DNA from: an uncultured Acidobacteriota bacterium
GTDB lineage: Bacteria; Acidobacteriota; Blastocatellia; Pyrinomonadales; Pyrinomonadaceae
Length of the DNA: 64,000 bases
NCBI GenBank assembly: GCA_902826795.1
Contig: CADEGD010000019.1
Location: forward strand, 1 to 64,000
Direction: 5' to 3'
The notes beneath the pieces are model-generated. The model worked only from the letters and a program-made list of their open reading frames with translations. It was not told the DNA's origin and did no database searches. Both the position numbers and the translations under genes were made by a program. Below, one piece after another: positions 9,566-18,261 of this stretch. The first letter of the stretch is position 1. Each line of letters starts with the position of its first letter.

Positions 9566-10819
9566 ATGATCGCGATCAAAGCCAAAAATTTGTCGAAACG
9601 TTACGTCCTCGGCGCTGCTCGGGCGGATTCCGTCCGAGACGCCCTGAGCGGGATCCTTCGATCGCCGCGGCGGTCGAAAAGGGATGAATTGTGGGCGCTG
9701 AATGATGTGGACTTCGAAGTTAAAGCCGGAGAAACTATTGGTATTATCGGTCGTAACGGTGCCGGTAAATCCACTCTCCTGAAGATCTTGTCTCGTATCA
9801 CAAGACCCACCAGCGGACGAGCGGAGATTCGCGGCCGTGTGGGCAGTCTTCTCGAGGTCGGGACCGGCTTTCACAATGAACTGACGGGCCGCGAAAATAT
9901 CTACATGAACGGCGCTATCCTGGGAATGAAGCGAACCGAGATCGCGTCGAAATTCGACGAGATCATCGCGTTCTCCGAAGTTGAGCGCTTTCTCGACACA
10001 CCCGTCAAACACTACTCAAGTGGGATGTACATGCGCCTCGCCTTCTCCGTCGCCGCCCACCTCGAACCCGAGATTCTCATCGTCGATGAGGTACTTTCTG
10101 TAGGTGACGCTGCCTTCCAGCGAAAATGCCTCGGGAAAATGCGAGAGTCGGGCGAAACCGGGCGTACGGTGTTGTTCGTCTCCCACGATATGAGCTCGAT
10201 CTCCCGGCTTTGCAGACGGGCAATTTGGATCAGTGACGGCCGCATTGCTGCGGACGGTCAGGCAACGGAAGTTATCGGTCGATACGTCCAGCAGTTGGCC
10301 GGCTCCGGTGCGGAGAAAACTTGGGAAGTAGCCTCTGTCGCTCCCGGCGACGACGTCGTGCGGTTGAGAAGCGTACGAGTTTGTTCAGAATCCGGCGAAA
10401 CGCTAAACTCGCCAGACATCACTAAGCCGGTAGTGGTCGAGGTCACATACAATGTACTTCGAGAGGGGGCGGTATTATCCCCCAACATCCAACTTTATGA
10501 TGAGCGAGGGACGTGTGTTTTCGTCTCGATCGACCAGGAAGAACGCTGGCATCGGCAGCCCCGAAGACCTGCTGCATACGTGAGCCGTTCAACTATACCC
10601 GGCAATCTCCTTGCCGAGGGAAGCTTAACCGTGACGGTCGTTATTGCGACTCTCGAGCCTATGACGGTCCACATTCAGGAACGTGACGCCGTCATCTTTA
10701 CGGTTACGGATCCGAACACGGGTGGCTCCGCGCGTGCCAATTACGCTGGCCAGTTGCCTGGGGTTGTGCGACCGCGGCTTAAGTGGGAAACGATAGAACT
10801 TGAGGGAAGAGATAAATAG
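9566..10819 (+). CDS. wzt: Polysaccharide ABC exporter ATPase with C-terminal cargo-binding domain (Wzt-like)
   Basis: A 417-residue ABC ATPase. Walker A is GRNGAGKST (residues 62-70), the signature is YSSGM (150-154; S-S-G-M rather than LSGGQ, normal in this subfamily), Walker B is ILIVDE (170-175) and the H-loop His is H207. Residues from about 270 to 410 form an added beta-sandwich like the Wzt C-terminal domain that recognises the non-reducing-end cap of the exported glycan. ATG 9566 directly abuts the permease stop. The extra domain suggests a chain-terminated polymer, consistent with the methyltransferase gene that follows. Confidence 0.93.
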   Translation: MIAIKAKNLSKRYVLGAARADSVRDALSGILRSPRRSKRDELWALNDVDFEVKAGETIGIIGRNGAGKSTLLKILSRITRPTSGRAEIRGRVGSLLEVGTGFHNELTGRENIYMNGAILGMKRTEIASKFDEIIAFSEVERFLDTPVKHYSSGMYMRLAFSVAAHLEPEILIVDEVLSVGDAAFQRKCLGKMRESGETGRTVLFVSHDMSSISRLCRRAIWISDGRIAADGQATEVIGRYVQQLAGSGAEKTWEVASVAPGDDVVRLRSVRVCSESGETLNSPDITKPVVVEVTYNVLREGAVLSPNIQLYDERGTCVFVSIDQEERWHRQPRRPAAYVSRSTIPGNLLAEGSLTVTVVIATLEPMTVHIQERDAVIFTVTDPNTGGSARANYAGQLPGVVRPRLKWETIELEGRDK

Positions 10820-10852
10820 GCCGGCTTTCACCGGGAGCTCTCTCGAACCACG

Positions 10853-11629
10853 ATGCGAATCCTAAAAGACGCCGCCAAGCAATATTTGCCCGAAAGGCTT
10901 TCCGGAGCCCTTCGTGAGCTGCTGCATCCAGGCAGCACGAAACCGTTGGAGCGTATCACCTACGACCAGGATGGGCTGATCACGATGCATAATTGCGATT
11001 TTATGCATCAAGACGCCTTTACCCGTGCATACTTGGCCGGGGACGTTCTCGGGTCTTGGTTCGGCGGCAAAGTTCACTGGCGAGTTCACGTGCTATTTTG
11101 GGCTGCGGAACGGGCTTTGAGGCTCGGAGGAGATTTCATCGAATGCGGAGTGCACCTGGGCGGCTTCTCCCGAGCCGTTGTCGAGTACGTCGATTTCGGG
11201 CGCCTCACCGATCGAACTTTTTACCTGCTGGATAGCTTTGAGGGCGTCTCGAAGGAGCATTTGTCAGAGGAAGAAAAGAAACGGGGAATCCTAGATTACG
11301 AGTACGCGAACGATTACGAGGCCGTTTGCCGCACGTTCCAGCAATTCGACAACGTAAAGATAATCAAAGGGCTGATTCCGGATTCGTTGAGCCAGGTCGA
11401 TTGTGAGAATGTGGGGTTCTTGTCGATCGATCTAAACTCGGCTGTTCCCGAGATAGCAGCCGCGGAGTTTTTTTGGGAAAGGCTTCTGCCAGGGGCAACC
11501 GTAGTGTTGGATGATTACGGCTGGGAAAAGCACTTGGCGCAAAAACATGCCTTCGACAAATTTGCGGAATCAAGAAACGTTCCGATCTTGTCGCTGCCGA
11601 CCGGTCAAGGCGTGATAATAAAGCCTTAG
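10853..11629 (+). CDS. TylF/MycF-like class I SAM-dependent O-methyltransferase
   Basis: A 258-residue protein with the SAM-binding motif GGDFIECGVHLGGFSRAV, the adjacent RTFYLLDSFEGVSKE segment, and the metal-site strands FLSIDLN and VVLDDYGWEKH. These are the features of the TylF/MycF family, which methylates sugar hydroxyls in macrolides, and of the related methyltransferases found in surface-polysaccharide loci. It lies 33 bases after wzt and probably ends the operon. I infer that it methylates a sugar of the exported polymer, possibly the terminal cap read by the Wzt extension. Its stop codon overlaps that of the convergent methyltransferase gene by four bases. Confidence 0.82.
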   Translation: MRILKDAAKQYLPERLSGALRELLHPGSTKPLERITYDQDGLITMHNCDFMHQDAFTRAYLAGDVLGSWFGGKVHWRVHVLFWAAERALRLGGDFIECGVHLGGFSRAVVEYVDFGRLTDRTFYLLDSFEGVSKEHLSEEEKKRGILDYEYANDYEAVCRTFQQFDNVKIIKGLIPDSLSQVDCENVGFLSIDLNSAVPEIAAAEFFWERLLPGATVVLDDYGWEKHLAQKHAFDKFAESRNVPILSLPTGQGVIIKP

Positions 11630-12624
11630 CTTTCCGGTTCGGCGTTTTGGTCGCGGATCCGCTTCAGATAAAAGCACGCCTGATCGCCGAGGCCTGACTC
11701 GTTCAACTCCACGGCCATTCTCTCCCATTCGTCGTATTGCCTGCGGGAGAATATACTCGTATCGCTTATTCCACGAAAGCTGCGTGGATCGTTCATGGGA
11801 ATGTCCATCGAGTACTGTTCGCTTCCGTAAAACTGAAATGCCTCCGAATCATAGAGGACCTTCACGACCTCGAAACCGACCCTTTTAGCCAGCAACTTAA
11901 ACGCTTTTTCCGTATATAGAAAAAGGTGTCTAGGAGGGTCTAGCTGCACCCAGTTGACTCCGTATTTCTCCCAGGCAAGGTTCACCACCGGAATGCGGAT
12001 AAGGAGCGTTCCGCTCGCCGACAATAGCCTGCGCATTTGGAGCAGTGATTCCTCCGGATTTGGCATATGTTCGAATGAGTGATGCAGCATGATCATGTCG
12101 AACACAACATCGATCTCGGTAAGGTCTCGCTTGTAAATATCGATGCTTGAATAATGTAGATCGCGCTCGATATATGGGTCCACCCCTGTTAGCCTTCTAA
12201 ATCCGAAAGCGTTAAGCGTTCGCAGCAGTTTTCCGGTACCGCATCCGAAATCGAGAACGGAGGAATCGAAGCTGATCGGGGCCGGATGGTCGAGGAGCCA
12301 CTTCGGAAACTTGTCCGTTATAGTTGGTTTTTTATGTGCAAGAAAAGCTCCGAGCTTCCCCGAGCCACGAATCAAATATTTGCCTATCAGACGCGCCGCG
12401 ATCCGGCGCCTAAACTTGTCGAAGTGGTGCGGTTCATCGGACCGCAGAGAGTAGTAATCGGCCGGATAATAGTCTCGGAGGTCCGGAACGTTTAGAAGTC
12501 GCAGCGTTCCGCAGTGGCTGCATTCTGCATAATCGAACCGGTCTCGCGTGCCGAACATCATCTCCCGTGCCGAATGAACCTCGTTATCGCCGGCTGTTCT
12601 GCAAATGGGGCAGGTATCGGTCAT
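11626..12624 (-). CDS. Class I SAM-dependent methyltransferase with N-terminal zinc-binding motif
   Basis: A 332-residue protein. The first 40 residues hold CPIC...CSHCG, a four-cysteine zinc-ribbon-like element. The methyltransferase core follows with SSVLDFGCGTGKLLRTLNAFGFRRLTGVDPY (motif I and post I) and DMIMLHHSFEHMPNPEESLLQMRRLL. This arrangement is common for Methyltransf_23/11-type enzymes in nucleotide-sugar and polysaccharide loci, some of which are C-methyltransferases. The target is unknown. It is transcribed towards the TylF-like gene and away from the large GT2 gene at 12700, with 75 bases between the two divergent starts. Confidence 0.82.
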   Translation of the reverse strand: MTDTCPICRTAGDNEVHSAREMMFGTRDRFDYAECSHCGTLRLLNVPDLRDYYPADYYSLRSDEPHHFDKFRRRIAARLIGKYLIRGSGKLGAFLAHKKPTITDKFPKWLLDHPAPISFDSSVLDFGCGTGKLLRTLNAFGFRRLTGVDPYIERDLHYSSIDIYKRDLTEIDVVFDMIMLHHSFEHMPNPEESLLQMRRLLSASGTLLIRIPVVNLAWEKYGVNWVQLDPPRHLFLYTEKAFKLLAKRVGFEVVKVLYDSEAFQFYGSEQYSMDIPMNDPRSFRGISDTSIFSRRQYDEWERMAVELNESGLGDQACFYLKRIRDQNAEPES

Positions 12625-12699
12625 AAAGCTTAAGAATTGCGATACAGGGTGATAACGTAAGACTTATAGCTGCAAGTAAAGCATTCCGGTTGGTTTTTC

Positions 12700-14439
12700 A
12701 TGAGCCTAAAAAGCAAGATTAGCACTGCATATAAGGTCTGGCGAACAGGTGGAATCGCCGGCGTCCGGCGACGATTGTCATGGAATACGTTTTTATCGTC
12801 GCAGCATAATGCGTACTTGCGATGGCTGGCAAACCGCGAAGATCTCGCTGCGAACAATGAGAACGCGATTGTACGCCAGTTAGAGGAGTTCAACCGTTAC
12901 CCGCTGATCTCTGTTGTTGTTCCAGTATACGACGTCGACGAACGGTGGCTTCGATTCTGCATCGAATCGGTGTTGAGACAGGTTTATCCACATTGGGAGC
13001 TATGCATAGCGGATGACTGTTCAAAGCTGCCGCATATCCGCCGCGTTTTGGAAGAGTATTCACGTGCTGATAAGCGGATCAAACTCGTCTTTCGCTCCGA
13101 GAACGGCCATATTTCAGCGGCGTCGAATTCAGCATTGGATCTCGCATCGGGCGAATTCGTCGTGCTTCTCGACCATGACGACGAGCTGTCGGCGGATGCT
13201 CTTTTCTATGTAGCCCGTGAAGTAATCGACCATCCCGACGCGATGATGATCTACAGCGACGAGGACATGATCGACTCAAACAGTCGTCGTTTTCAACCGA
13301 ATTTCAAACCGGATTTCAGCTACGATCTCCTACTGTCGGTCAATCTCGTAACGCACTTATCGGCCTATAAAACGGAGTTGCTTAGGTCGATAGGTGGTTT
13401 TCGTATCGGGCTCGAAGGAAGCCAGGATTACGACTTGGCCCTGAGAGCGGTCGAGCAAATTTCCGAAAAGCAGATCCGCCACATTCCGCGAGTGCTTTAC
13501 CACTGGCGGGTGATAGAGGGTTCCGTCGCTTTAAGCGGTGACCAAAAGCCTTACGCTCACGAACGAGCCCGGATCGCGATTCGCGATCATTTGAAACGGT
13601 CCGGCATCGAGGCGGACGTAAGCGCGACGCCGCAAAACTTTCATCGTGTCCGTTATAGGCAACCGGACGAGGCTCCGAGAGTCAGCATCATCGTTGATTC
13701 TGATAACGCCACAGGGGACCTCGCTTGCTTGATCTCCAAAACCGATTACCCGCAGCTCGAGATCGTCGCAGTTAGCCGAAACCGCAGCGTTCTAGACACC
13801 GACGTGGACCCGCGAATCACGATCGCCGTTTGTTCTGATCCGCGGCGTGCGTACCGCCTTAACTTCGGAGCTCTTCAGTCAACTGCCGATATCTACGTTT
13901 TTGTCGGCACTGGACTTGTGCCTCGAAGCGAAGATTGGATCGAAGAGCTAGTCGGCTTTGCATTTCGTGGCGAGATCGGCGTGGTCGGCGGTCGAGTGTC
14001 CACCCCGGACGAAACCGTGGTGGACGGCGGCTTGATCGTTGGGACGAGTAAAGGGGTCAACCCCGCCCATGCCGGCTTTCCCAAGGATGTCGCCGGCATG
14101 ACGGCCCGAAACGTCGTGATCGCAAATTACTCTGCAGTTTCCGAGTCTTGTTTGGCCGTAAAAAAGAGAGATTTTGATATGGTAGAGGGCTTCGACGATC
14201 AGAATTTCCCGAGCGCTCTCTTCGCGGCTGATCTGTGCATGAAAGTCTCCGCCAGAGGCCTGAGGGTATTAACGACGCCTTTTGCGGAACTCGAGCGGTG
14301 CCATCATAGAGAAATAGAGTATCCAAGCGAGGCCGAACTACTCTCCTTTACGGAGAGATGGCCGCAGCAATCCGCAGCCGATCCCTTCTACAACCCCAAC
14401 CTTTCGAAAAGCGACGGCACGTTTTCGATCGACGCCTAG
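12700..14439 (+). CDS. Large family 2 glycosyltransferase
   Basis: A 579-residue protein. After about 60 residues of basic N-terminal helix comes a full GT2 domain: PLISVVVPVYDVDERWLRFCIESVLRQVYPHWELCIADDCS, then VVLLDHDDELSADALFYV with the DHDD metal motif, and GSQDYDLALRAVEQ with the acceptor-side acidic residue. From about residue 320 a second, degenerate GT-A-like domain follows (RVSIIVDSDNATGDL... VGGRVSTPDE... RDFDMVEGFDDQNFP), which keeps the general layout but lacks a clean DxD. Two-domain GT2 proteins of this size often act in rhamnan or O-antigen-like chain synthesis. It probably belongs functionally to the exporter locus. Confidence 0.85.
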   Translation: MSLKSKISTAYKVWRTGGIAGVRRRLSWNTFLSSQHNAYLRWLANREDLAANNENAIVRQLEEFNRYPLISVVVPVYDVDERWLRFCIESVLRQVYPHWELCIADDCSKLPHIRRVLEEYSRADKRIKLVFRSENGHISAASNSALDLASGEFVVLLDHDDELSADALFYVAREVIDHPDAMMIYSDEDMIDSNSRRFQPNFKPDFSYDLLLSVNLVTHLSAYKTELLRSIGGFRIGLEGSQDYDLALRAVEQISEKQIRHIPRVLYHWRVIEGSVALSGDQKPYAHERARIAIRDHLKRSGIEADVSATPQNFHRVRYRQPDEAPRVSIIVDSDNATGDLACLISKTDYPQLEIVAVSRNRSVLDTDVDPRITIAVCSDPRRAYRLNFGALQSTADIYVFVGTGLVPRSEDWIEELVGFAFRGEIGVVGGRVSTPDETVVDGGLIVGTSKGVNPAHAGFPKDVAGMTARNVVIANYSAVSESCLAVKKRDFDMVEGFDDQNFPSALFAADLCMKVSARGLRVLTTPFAELERCHHREIEYPSEAELLSFTERWPQQSAADPFYNPNLSKSDGTFSIDA

Positions 14440-15146
14440 ATCTTTCTTCCGATAGCGAAAAGCTTTATTAGAACAACGCCGGCGATGAATCCGCCGATGT
14501 GAGCGGCGTAGGCGACTCCGCCTTGGCCGGAAGGTGTTAGAAAGCCAAGCAGAAGCTGATAGCCGATCCAAAGGCCGAGAGCGACGAAGGCGGGAACGGT
14601 TGTAAGAAAGTTGAAGATGATCGCTCGAATTTGACGCTGAGGAAACAGTACAAGATATCCGCCGAGAACACCGGAAATAGCGCCAGACGCGCCGAGCATG
14701 GGAATTACCGAACCCGGTTCCATCACGACCTGCGCGAGCGCCGCCGCAAATCCGCAGACCAAATAAAACGCTGCAAATCGGATATGTCCGAGAAGATTTT
14801 CGAGATTATCGCCGAAAATCCAAAGGAATAGCATATTGCCGAAAATGTGCCCGAATCCGCCGTGCATGAACATCGAACTCAGGAAGTTGAAGTAGACGCC
14901 GAGCGGAGTCTGGAAGTGCTGGATCTCGCCAAGCAATTGACCATCTGAATTCGTGACCGGAATCACACCCTGAAGATCGACACCGGTCGTCACCTCTCGC
15001 GGAACAAGCGAAAACGCATACGAGAACGCATCGTTCGATCCCAGCTGCTGGAGCAGCACGAACACCAGAATGTTTATCCCGATAAAGAGATAGTTAACGT
15101 AAGGTGTGATCGTTATCTCTGAGTTGTCGTCGCCGATCGGGAACAT
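14436..15146 (-). CDS. Rhomboid-family intramembrane serine protease
   Basis: A 236-residue polytopic protein with six or seven membrane segments. The catalytic serine is in GASGAISG (Ser154) and the partner histidine is in YAAHIGGF (His216); HGGFGHIFGNMLFLW (His95, His100, Asn104) is the conserved TM2 motif. Rhomboids cut transmembrane substrates within the membrane. The long loop between TM1 and the HGG motif (residues 40-90) is usual for this bacterial group. It shares a CTAG stop overlap with the convergent large GT2 gene. No substrate is suggested by the neighbours. Confidence 0.92.
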   Translation of the reverse strand: MFPIGDDNSEITITPYVNYLFIGINILVFVLLQQLGSNDAFSYAFSLVPREVTTGVDLQGVIPVTNSDGQLLGEIQHFQTPLGVYFNFLSSMFMHGGFGHIFGNMLFLWIFGDNLENLLGHIRFAAFYLVCGFAAALAQVVMEPGSVIPMLGASGAISGVLGGYLVLFPQRQIRAIIFNFLTTVPAFVALGLWIGYQLLLGFLTPSGQGGVAYAAHIGGFIAGVVLIKLFAIGRKI

Positions 15147-15158
15147 CGTAAATTAGAA

Positions 15159-15755
15159 TCAGGAGAAAAGGTCTTCCACTCGTAAGGCAATGTCGGGTAA
15201 ACGACTGGAGGTGACGATGCTTCCGACCTCGAAGATTTCGGTCGATCCGTACACACCCAGGTCGGGTTTTGTATATACCTCAACGATCCGGTTCGGAATG
15301 TTGACGATCCATGACTCCGTGATCTGGTTAGTTGCGTAAAGGGATAGCTTAGTCGTTCGATCCGTTCTCAAGCTTGATTCTGCAACCTCGATGACCAGGA
15401 TCGTTTCCGCAGGCGTCGGGTGTCGCTTACCGTCATACTTCGTCAGATCCGAGAGAACTATATCCGGCTCAGGCTCGTCGTAATCACTAAGACGCAATGG
15501 GTTCTGGCCGTGCACTTGAACAGTCTCAGGCAAATTAAGAATGAAAAAGCGGGTGAGAAAGTTAACGATCCAGGCATGCCTGTCTCCAATGCTCATTTTT
15601 CTAATCAATTCACCATCGATGATCTCTGACTTCTCGAACGTCTCGACGTCGATCAGACCAAGTTCATACATCTTGTAATACTCCGCGACCGGCCGACGCA
15701 TTCGCACGTAAGGCTGCTGGGGCGTCACAACGATGCTGGAGTTTATGCTGGCCAT
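15159..15755 (-). CDS. Uma2-family (DUF820) putative restriction-endonuclease-fold protein
   Basis: A 198-residue protein from ATG 15755 (a GTG at 15779 overlapping the upstream stop as GTGA would add eight residues). Visible features are EYYKMYELGLIDVETFEKSEIIDGELI, the active-site-like PEPDIVLSDL and ILVIEVAESSLRTDRTTKLSLYA: the D...ExA...K pattern of the PD-(D/E)XK fold seen in Uma2 proteins. The biological role of Uma2 proteins is unsettled, although they are extremely abundant in cyanobacteria and some Acidobacteriota. It follows the symporter gene directly and may be co-transcribed with it. Confidence 0.85.
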   Translation of the reverse strand: MASINSSIVVTPQQPYVRMRRPVAEYYKMYELGLIDVETFEKSEIIDGELIRKMSIGDRHAWIVNFLTRFFILNLPETVQVHGQNPLRLSDYDEPEPDIVLSDLTKYDGKRHPTPAETILVIEVAESSLRTDRTTKLSLYATNQITESWIVNIPNRIVEVYTKPDLGVYGSTEIFEVGSIVTSSRLPDIALRVEDLFS

Positions 15756-15775
15756 AGCGACACTATACCCCAATC

Positions 15776-17182
15776 TCACCCGATACCAACATCTTCCTTA
15801 ACCTTAAGAAGCTCGTATCCTTCGCTTCTCGCAACGAATGTCGCGGCTGTAAGATCGCCCACGACGTTCAGCGTCGTACGGCACATGTCGAGGATGCGAT
15901 CGACGCCGAGGATAATCGCGATCAGCGCCGGATCGATGCCGATCATCGCGAGAATTCCGATGATGAACGGGATCGAACCAGACGGCACGCCGGCCGTTCC
16001 GATGCCGCCGACGATCGCATAGAGAACCACTAGAAGCTGTACGCCAATAGTAAGTTCGATACCGGCGAGCTGGGCGATAAACAGAACGGTAACGCCCTCA
16101 TACAATGCTGTTCCATTCTGATTCGCCGTCGCACCGACGGTCAGTACGAAACTGTTGATCTCTTTCGGAATGCCGAGATTCTCATGCCCGACGCGTAAAG
16201 CCGTCGGCAGAGTAGCGTTTGATGAAGATGTTGAAAAAGCGGTCACGATCACAGTTCGGATCCGCCGGAAAAACTCGAGCGGATTGAGCTTTGAAAGGAA
16301 ATAGATCGAAAGCGAATAAACGCCGAAGAAATGGATTCCCAGCCCGAGCAGCACCGTCACCACAAACCATGCCAGCGATTGCAGCAGGTCGAGCCCGAAC
16401 TGCGCGACATTGTTGAAAATCAGGCATGCTACAGCATAAGGCGCCACCTTCATGATGATGTCAATGATCTTCGACGTGATCGCAAAGACGCCCTCCATAA
16501 AGCTGACGAATGTCGCCGTTACCGGAGTTGGTATCAGCGTGATCGCGATGCCCACGATCAACGCGAAGAACATCACATGAATCATGTTGGGACTTGTGCC
16601 GGAAACCGAGTTGAATACGTTCTGCGGCACGACGGTCTTCACCGCCTGCATCAAAGCTGAATCCGACTTCGCCGCCTCGGCCGCCTTTTTTTGCGCATCT
16701 GTCGCGCTCGCCGCGCCGCCGCTAAACTTCTCCTTCAACTGAACCGCGACATCTTCGCTGATCCGCTTGCCTGGCTGGATCAGGTTCGCGAGTCCGAGGC
16801 CGATAACAACTGATAATCCCGAGATCAGGAGAGTATACGCAAATGATTTAAGCCCTATTCGCCCGAGCTTGCGTATGTCGCCGATGCCGGCAACACCGAC
16901 GACCAGCGACGAGAAAACTAGCGGCACGACGATCATCAGTAACAGGCTCAGGAACAGCGTCCCGATCGGCTGCGTGATATTCGACACGAACCAAACAACG
17001 TTCGGATCATTTCCGCCCAGCGTCCAATTCACGGCTAAACCACCGACCACACCGGTGAGCAATCCAAGCAGGATCTTCGTATGCAGCGGCATGCCCCTGG
17101 GCTTGTCCGGTGTGTCGTCGTCGAGATCGGTGGAGAGTTCGCGTTCGTAATCGTCGGTCGGGATCTTGTCGTTTTCCGCCAT
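15776..17182 (-). CDS. Dicarboxylate/amino acid:cation symporter (DAACS family)
   Basis: A 468-residue inner-membrane transporter with about eight membrane segments. Family markers include VPLVFSSLVVGVAGIGDIRKLGRIG, the serine-rich reentrant loop FSTSSSNATLPTAL, the sodium/substrate motif TVGATANQNGTALYEG, and the C-terminal DRILDMCRTTLNVVGDLTAA. This family (GltP, DctA, GltPh) imports glutamate, aspartate or C4-dicarboxylates with Na+ or H+. A 30-residue Asp/Glu-rich cytoplasmic N-terminus precedes TM1, and residues about 145-175 form a charged Ala/Lys-rich extracellular loop. The exact substrate is not predictable by eye. Confidence 0.93.
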   Translation of the reverse strand: MAENDKIPTDDYERELSTDLDDDTPDKPRGMPLHTKILLGLLTGVVGGLAVNWTLGGNDPNVVWFVSNITQPIGTLFLSLLLMIVVPLVFSSLVVGVAGIGDIRKLGRIGLKSFAYTLLISGLSVVIGLGLANLIQPGKRISEDVAVQLKEKFSGGAASATDAQKKAAEAAKSDSALMQAVKTVVPQNVFNSVSGTSPNMIHVMFFALIVGIAITLIPTPVTATFVSFMEGVFAITSKIIDIIMKVAPYAVACLIFNNVAQFGLDLLQSLAWFVVTVLLGLGIHFFGVYSLSIYFLSKLNPLEFFRRIRTVIVTAFSTSSSNATLPTALRVGHENLGIPKEINSFVLTVGATANQNGTALYEGVTVLFIAQLAGIELTIGVQLLVVLYAIVGGIGTAGVPSGSIPFIIGILAMIGIDPALIAIILGVDRILDMCRTTLNVVGDLTAATFVARSEGYELLKVKEDVGIG

Positions 17183-17254
17183 ATAAATTTTCTGGTTGTA
17201 AGAAAGTAAGGAGGCCTGTTTCGAGAGAGTTTAACCGAAAGTCGCGGAAAATGC

Positions 17255-18151
17255 TCACATGCGGTCGCACAGTTCGCGAAACTTGCACGTCTTGCAGAAA
17301 TTCTCGTGCGGCGTCATTCGAAACTCTTCCTTCGGCAGCGGGATGTTCAATTCGGGCTCGGCGCAGAGCGAATACATCTCCTGCGTCTGCCCCTTTACGA
17401 CGTTCGAGAAATCTTCGATGTCGTATTCGTTTACACGCTGCGAGTTCTCTTTATAGTCCGGCAGCAGATGCGCGATCGTCGTCTGTATCTGAGCGTATTC
17501 TTTTTCAAGGTGAAAGTTCGCCCAATAAGCATAGCCGCGAAGCTGCGTACTGTGCTTGCGGTAGTCTTCTTTGCCGGTCTTCCAATCAAGAATGTGAAGT
17601 TCGTCGCCGATCGGGAAGATGAAGTCTACTTTGCAATAGGCTTTCAATCCTTCGATACGGAACTCGCCAAAGCCGTCCGGCTCGATCACCCAATCGTCTT
17701 TCGTGACCAGTGCTTCCTCAAATAGCCACTGAAGCCGTTCGCTCCGCAGAAAATTATCGAGCCCCGCCCGAACCGGTTCATAAATCTCGTTCTCGAAATC
17801 GATTTCGTCTCGAACTCCGTAATAGATTTCATCGAACAGTTTTGACCGAAAGATCGAATAAGCCTCGCGATACGCGTAATCAAAAAACCGTCCCGGGTCG
17901 ATCTCTGCCGACGTTCGCTGCAACCTCTTGAGCAGCGTCCGCAAGATCTTGTGGCTGATGTTCCCGATCTCAAGCGGAACCGTCGTCAACTGAGCCAGCT
18001 TCCTGATCTGCATCAGGTCGCCCGCCACGTCATACTTCGCGTACTTCTCGTAATAGTACTGCCGCTTACACGATTGAAACGTGGAATAGCGCGAGTAAGA
18101 CCACCCAAGTACGTCCGTATATCCAAATTGTCTGATTACCGCTTCGCTCAA
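17255..18151 (-). CDS. PD-(D/E)XK nuclease with 4Fe-4S-type cysteine cluster (AddB/RecB-C-terminal-like)
   Basis: A 298-residue stand-alone nuclease domain. It begins SYSRYSTFQSCKRQYYYEKY (Cys28) and ends FCKTCKFRELCDRM (Cys286, Cys289, Cys295). This one-plus-three cysteine pattern is the iron-sulfur staple of AddB, Cas4 and related nucleases. The catalytic core is VDFIFPIGDELHILDWKTGKE, giving the D...DxK motif. Such domains act as single-strand exonucleases in double-strand-break repair or foreign-DNA processing. No helicase or cas gene is adjacent, so the partner is unknown. The start ATG at 18151 faces the operator of the divergent toxin-antitoxin pair about 77 bases away. Confidence 0.88.
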   Translation of the reverse strand: MSEAVIRQFGYTDVLGWSYSRYSTFQSCKRQYYYEKYAKYDVAGDLMQIRKLAQLTTVPLEIGNISHKILRTLLKRLQRTSAEIDPGRFFDYAYREAYSIFRSKLFDEIYYGVRDEIDFENEIYEPVRAGLDNFLRSERLQWLFEEALVTKDDWVIEPDGFGEFRIEGLKAYCKVDFIFPIGDELHILDWKTGKEDYRKHSTQLRGYAYWANFHLEKEYAQIQTTIAHLLPDYKENSQRVNEYDIEDFSNVVKGQTQEMYSLCAEPELNIPLPKEEFRMTPHENFCKTCKFRELCDRM

Positions 18152-18227
18152 TTTTTTTGTCTCAGCGAATCTTACCGATGCTTAATGCTCGAATGCAATT
18201 CCAAAATATCTTGCCAAGAATCTGATA

Positions 18228-18250
18228 ATCAGATAATCTGATTATCTGAT
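18228..18250. promoter_or_regulatory. Perfect palindromic operator upstream of the Phd/PIN genes
   Basis: Two 11-bp arms (ATCAGATAATC and GATTATCTGAT) form a perfect inverted repeat around a single T, and half-sites of the form GATAATC recur just to the left (from 18222). It ends 11 bases before the antitoxin ATG. This is the expected position and form of a site bound by the Phd/YefM-type antitoxin for autoregulation; binding itself is inferred. Confidence 0.75.
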
Positions 18251-18261
18251 AGGACGTTACC

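Noticed and set aside
4508..14439. Polysaccharide locus as a recently acquired island
   Set aside because: No mobile-element ends, tRNA or direct repeats at the borders and no clear composition shift by eye.
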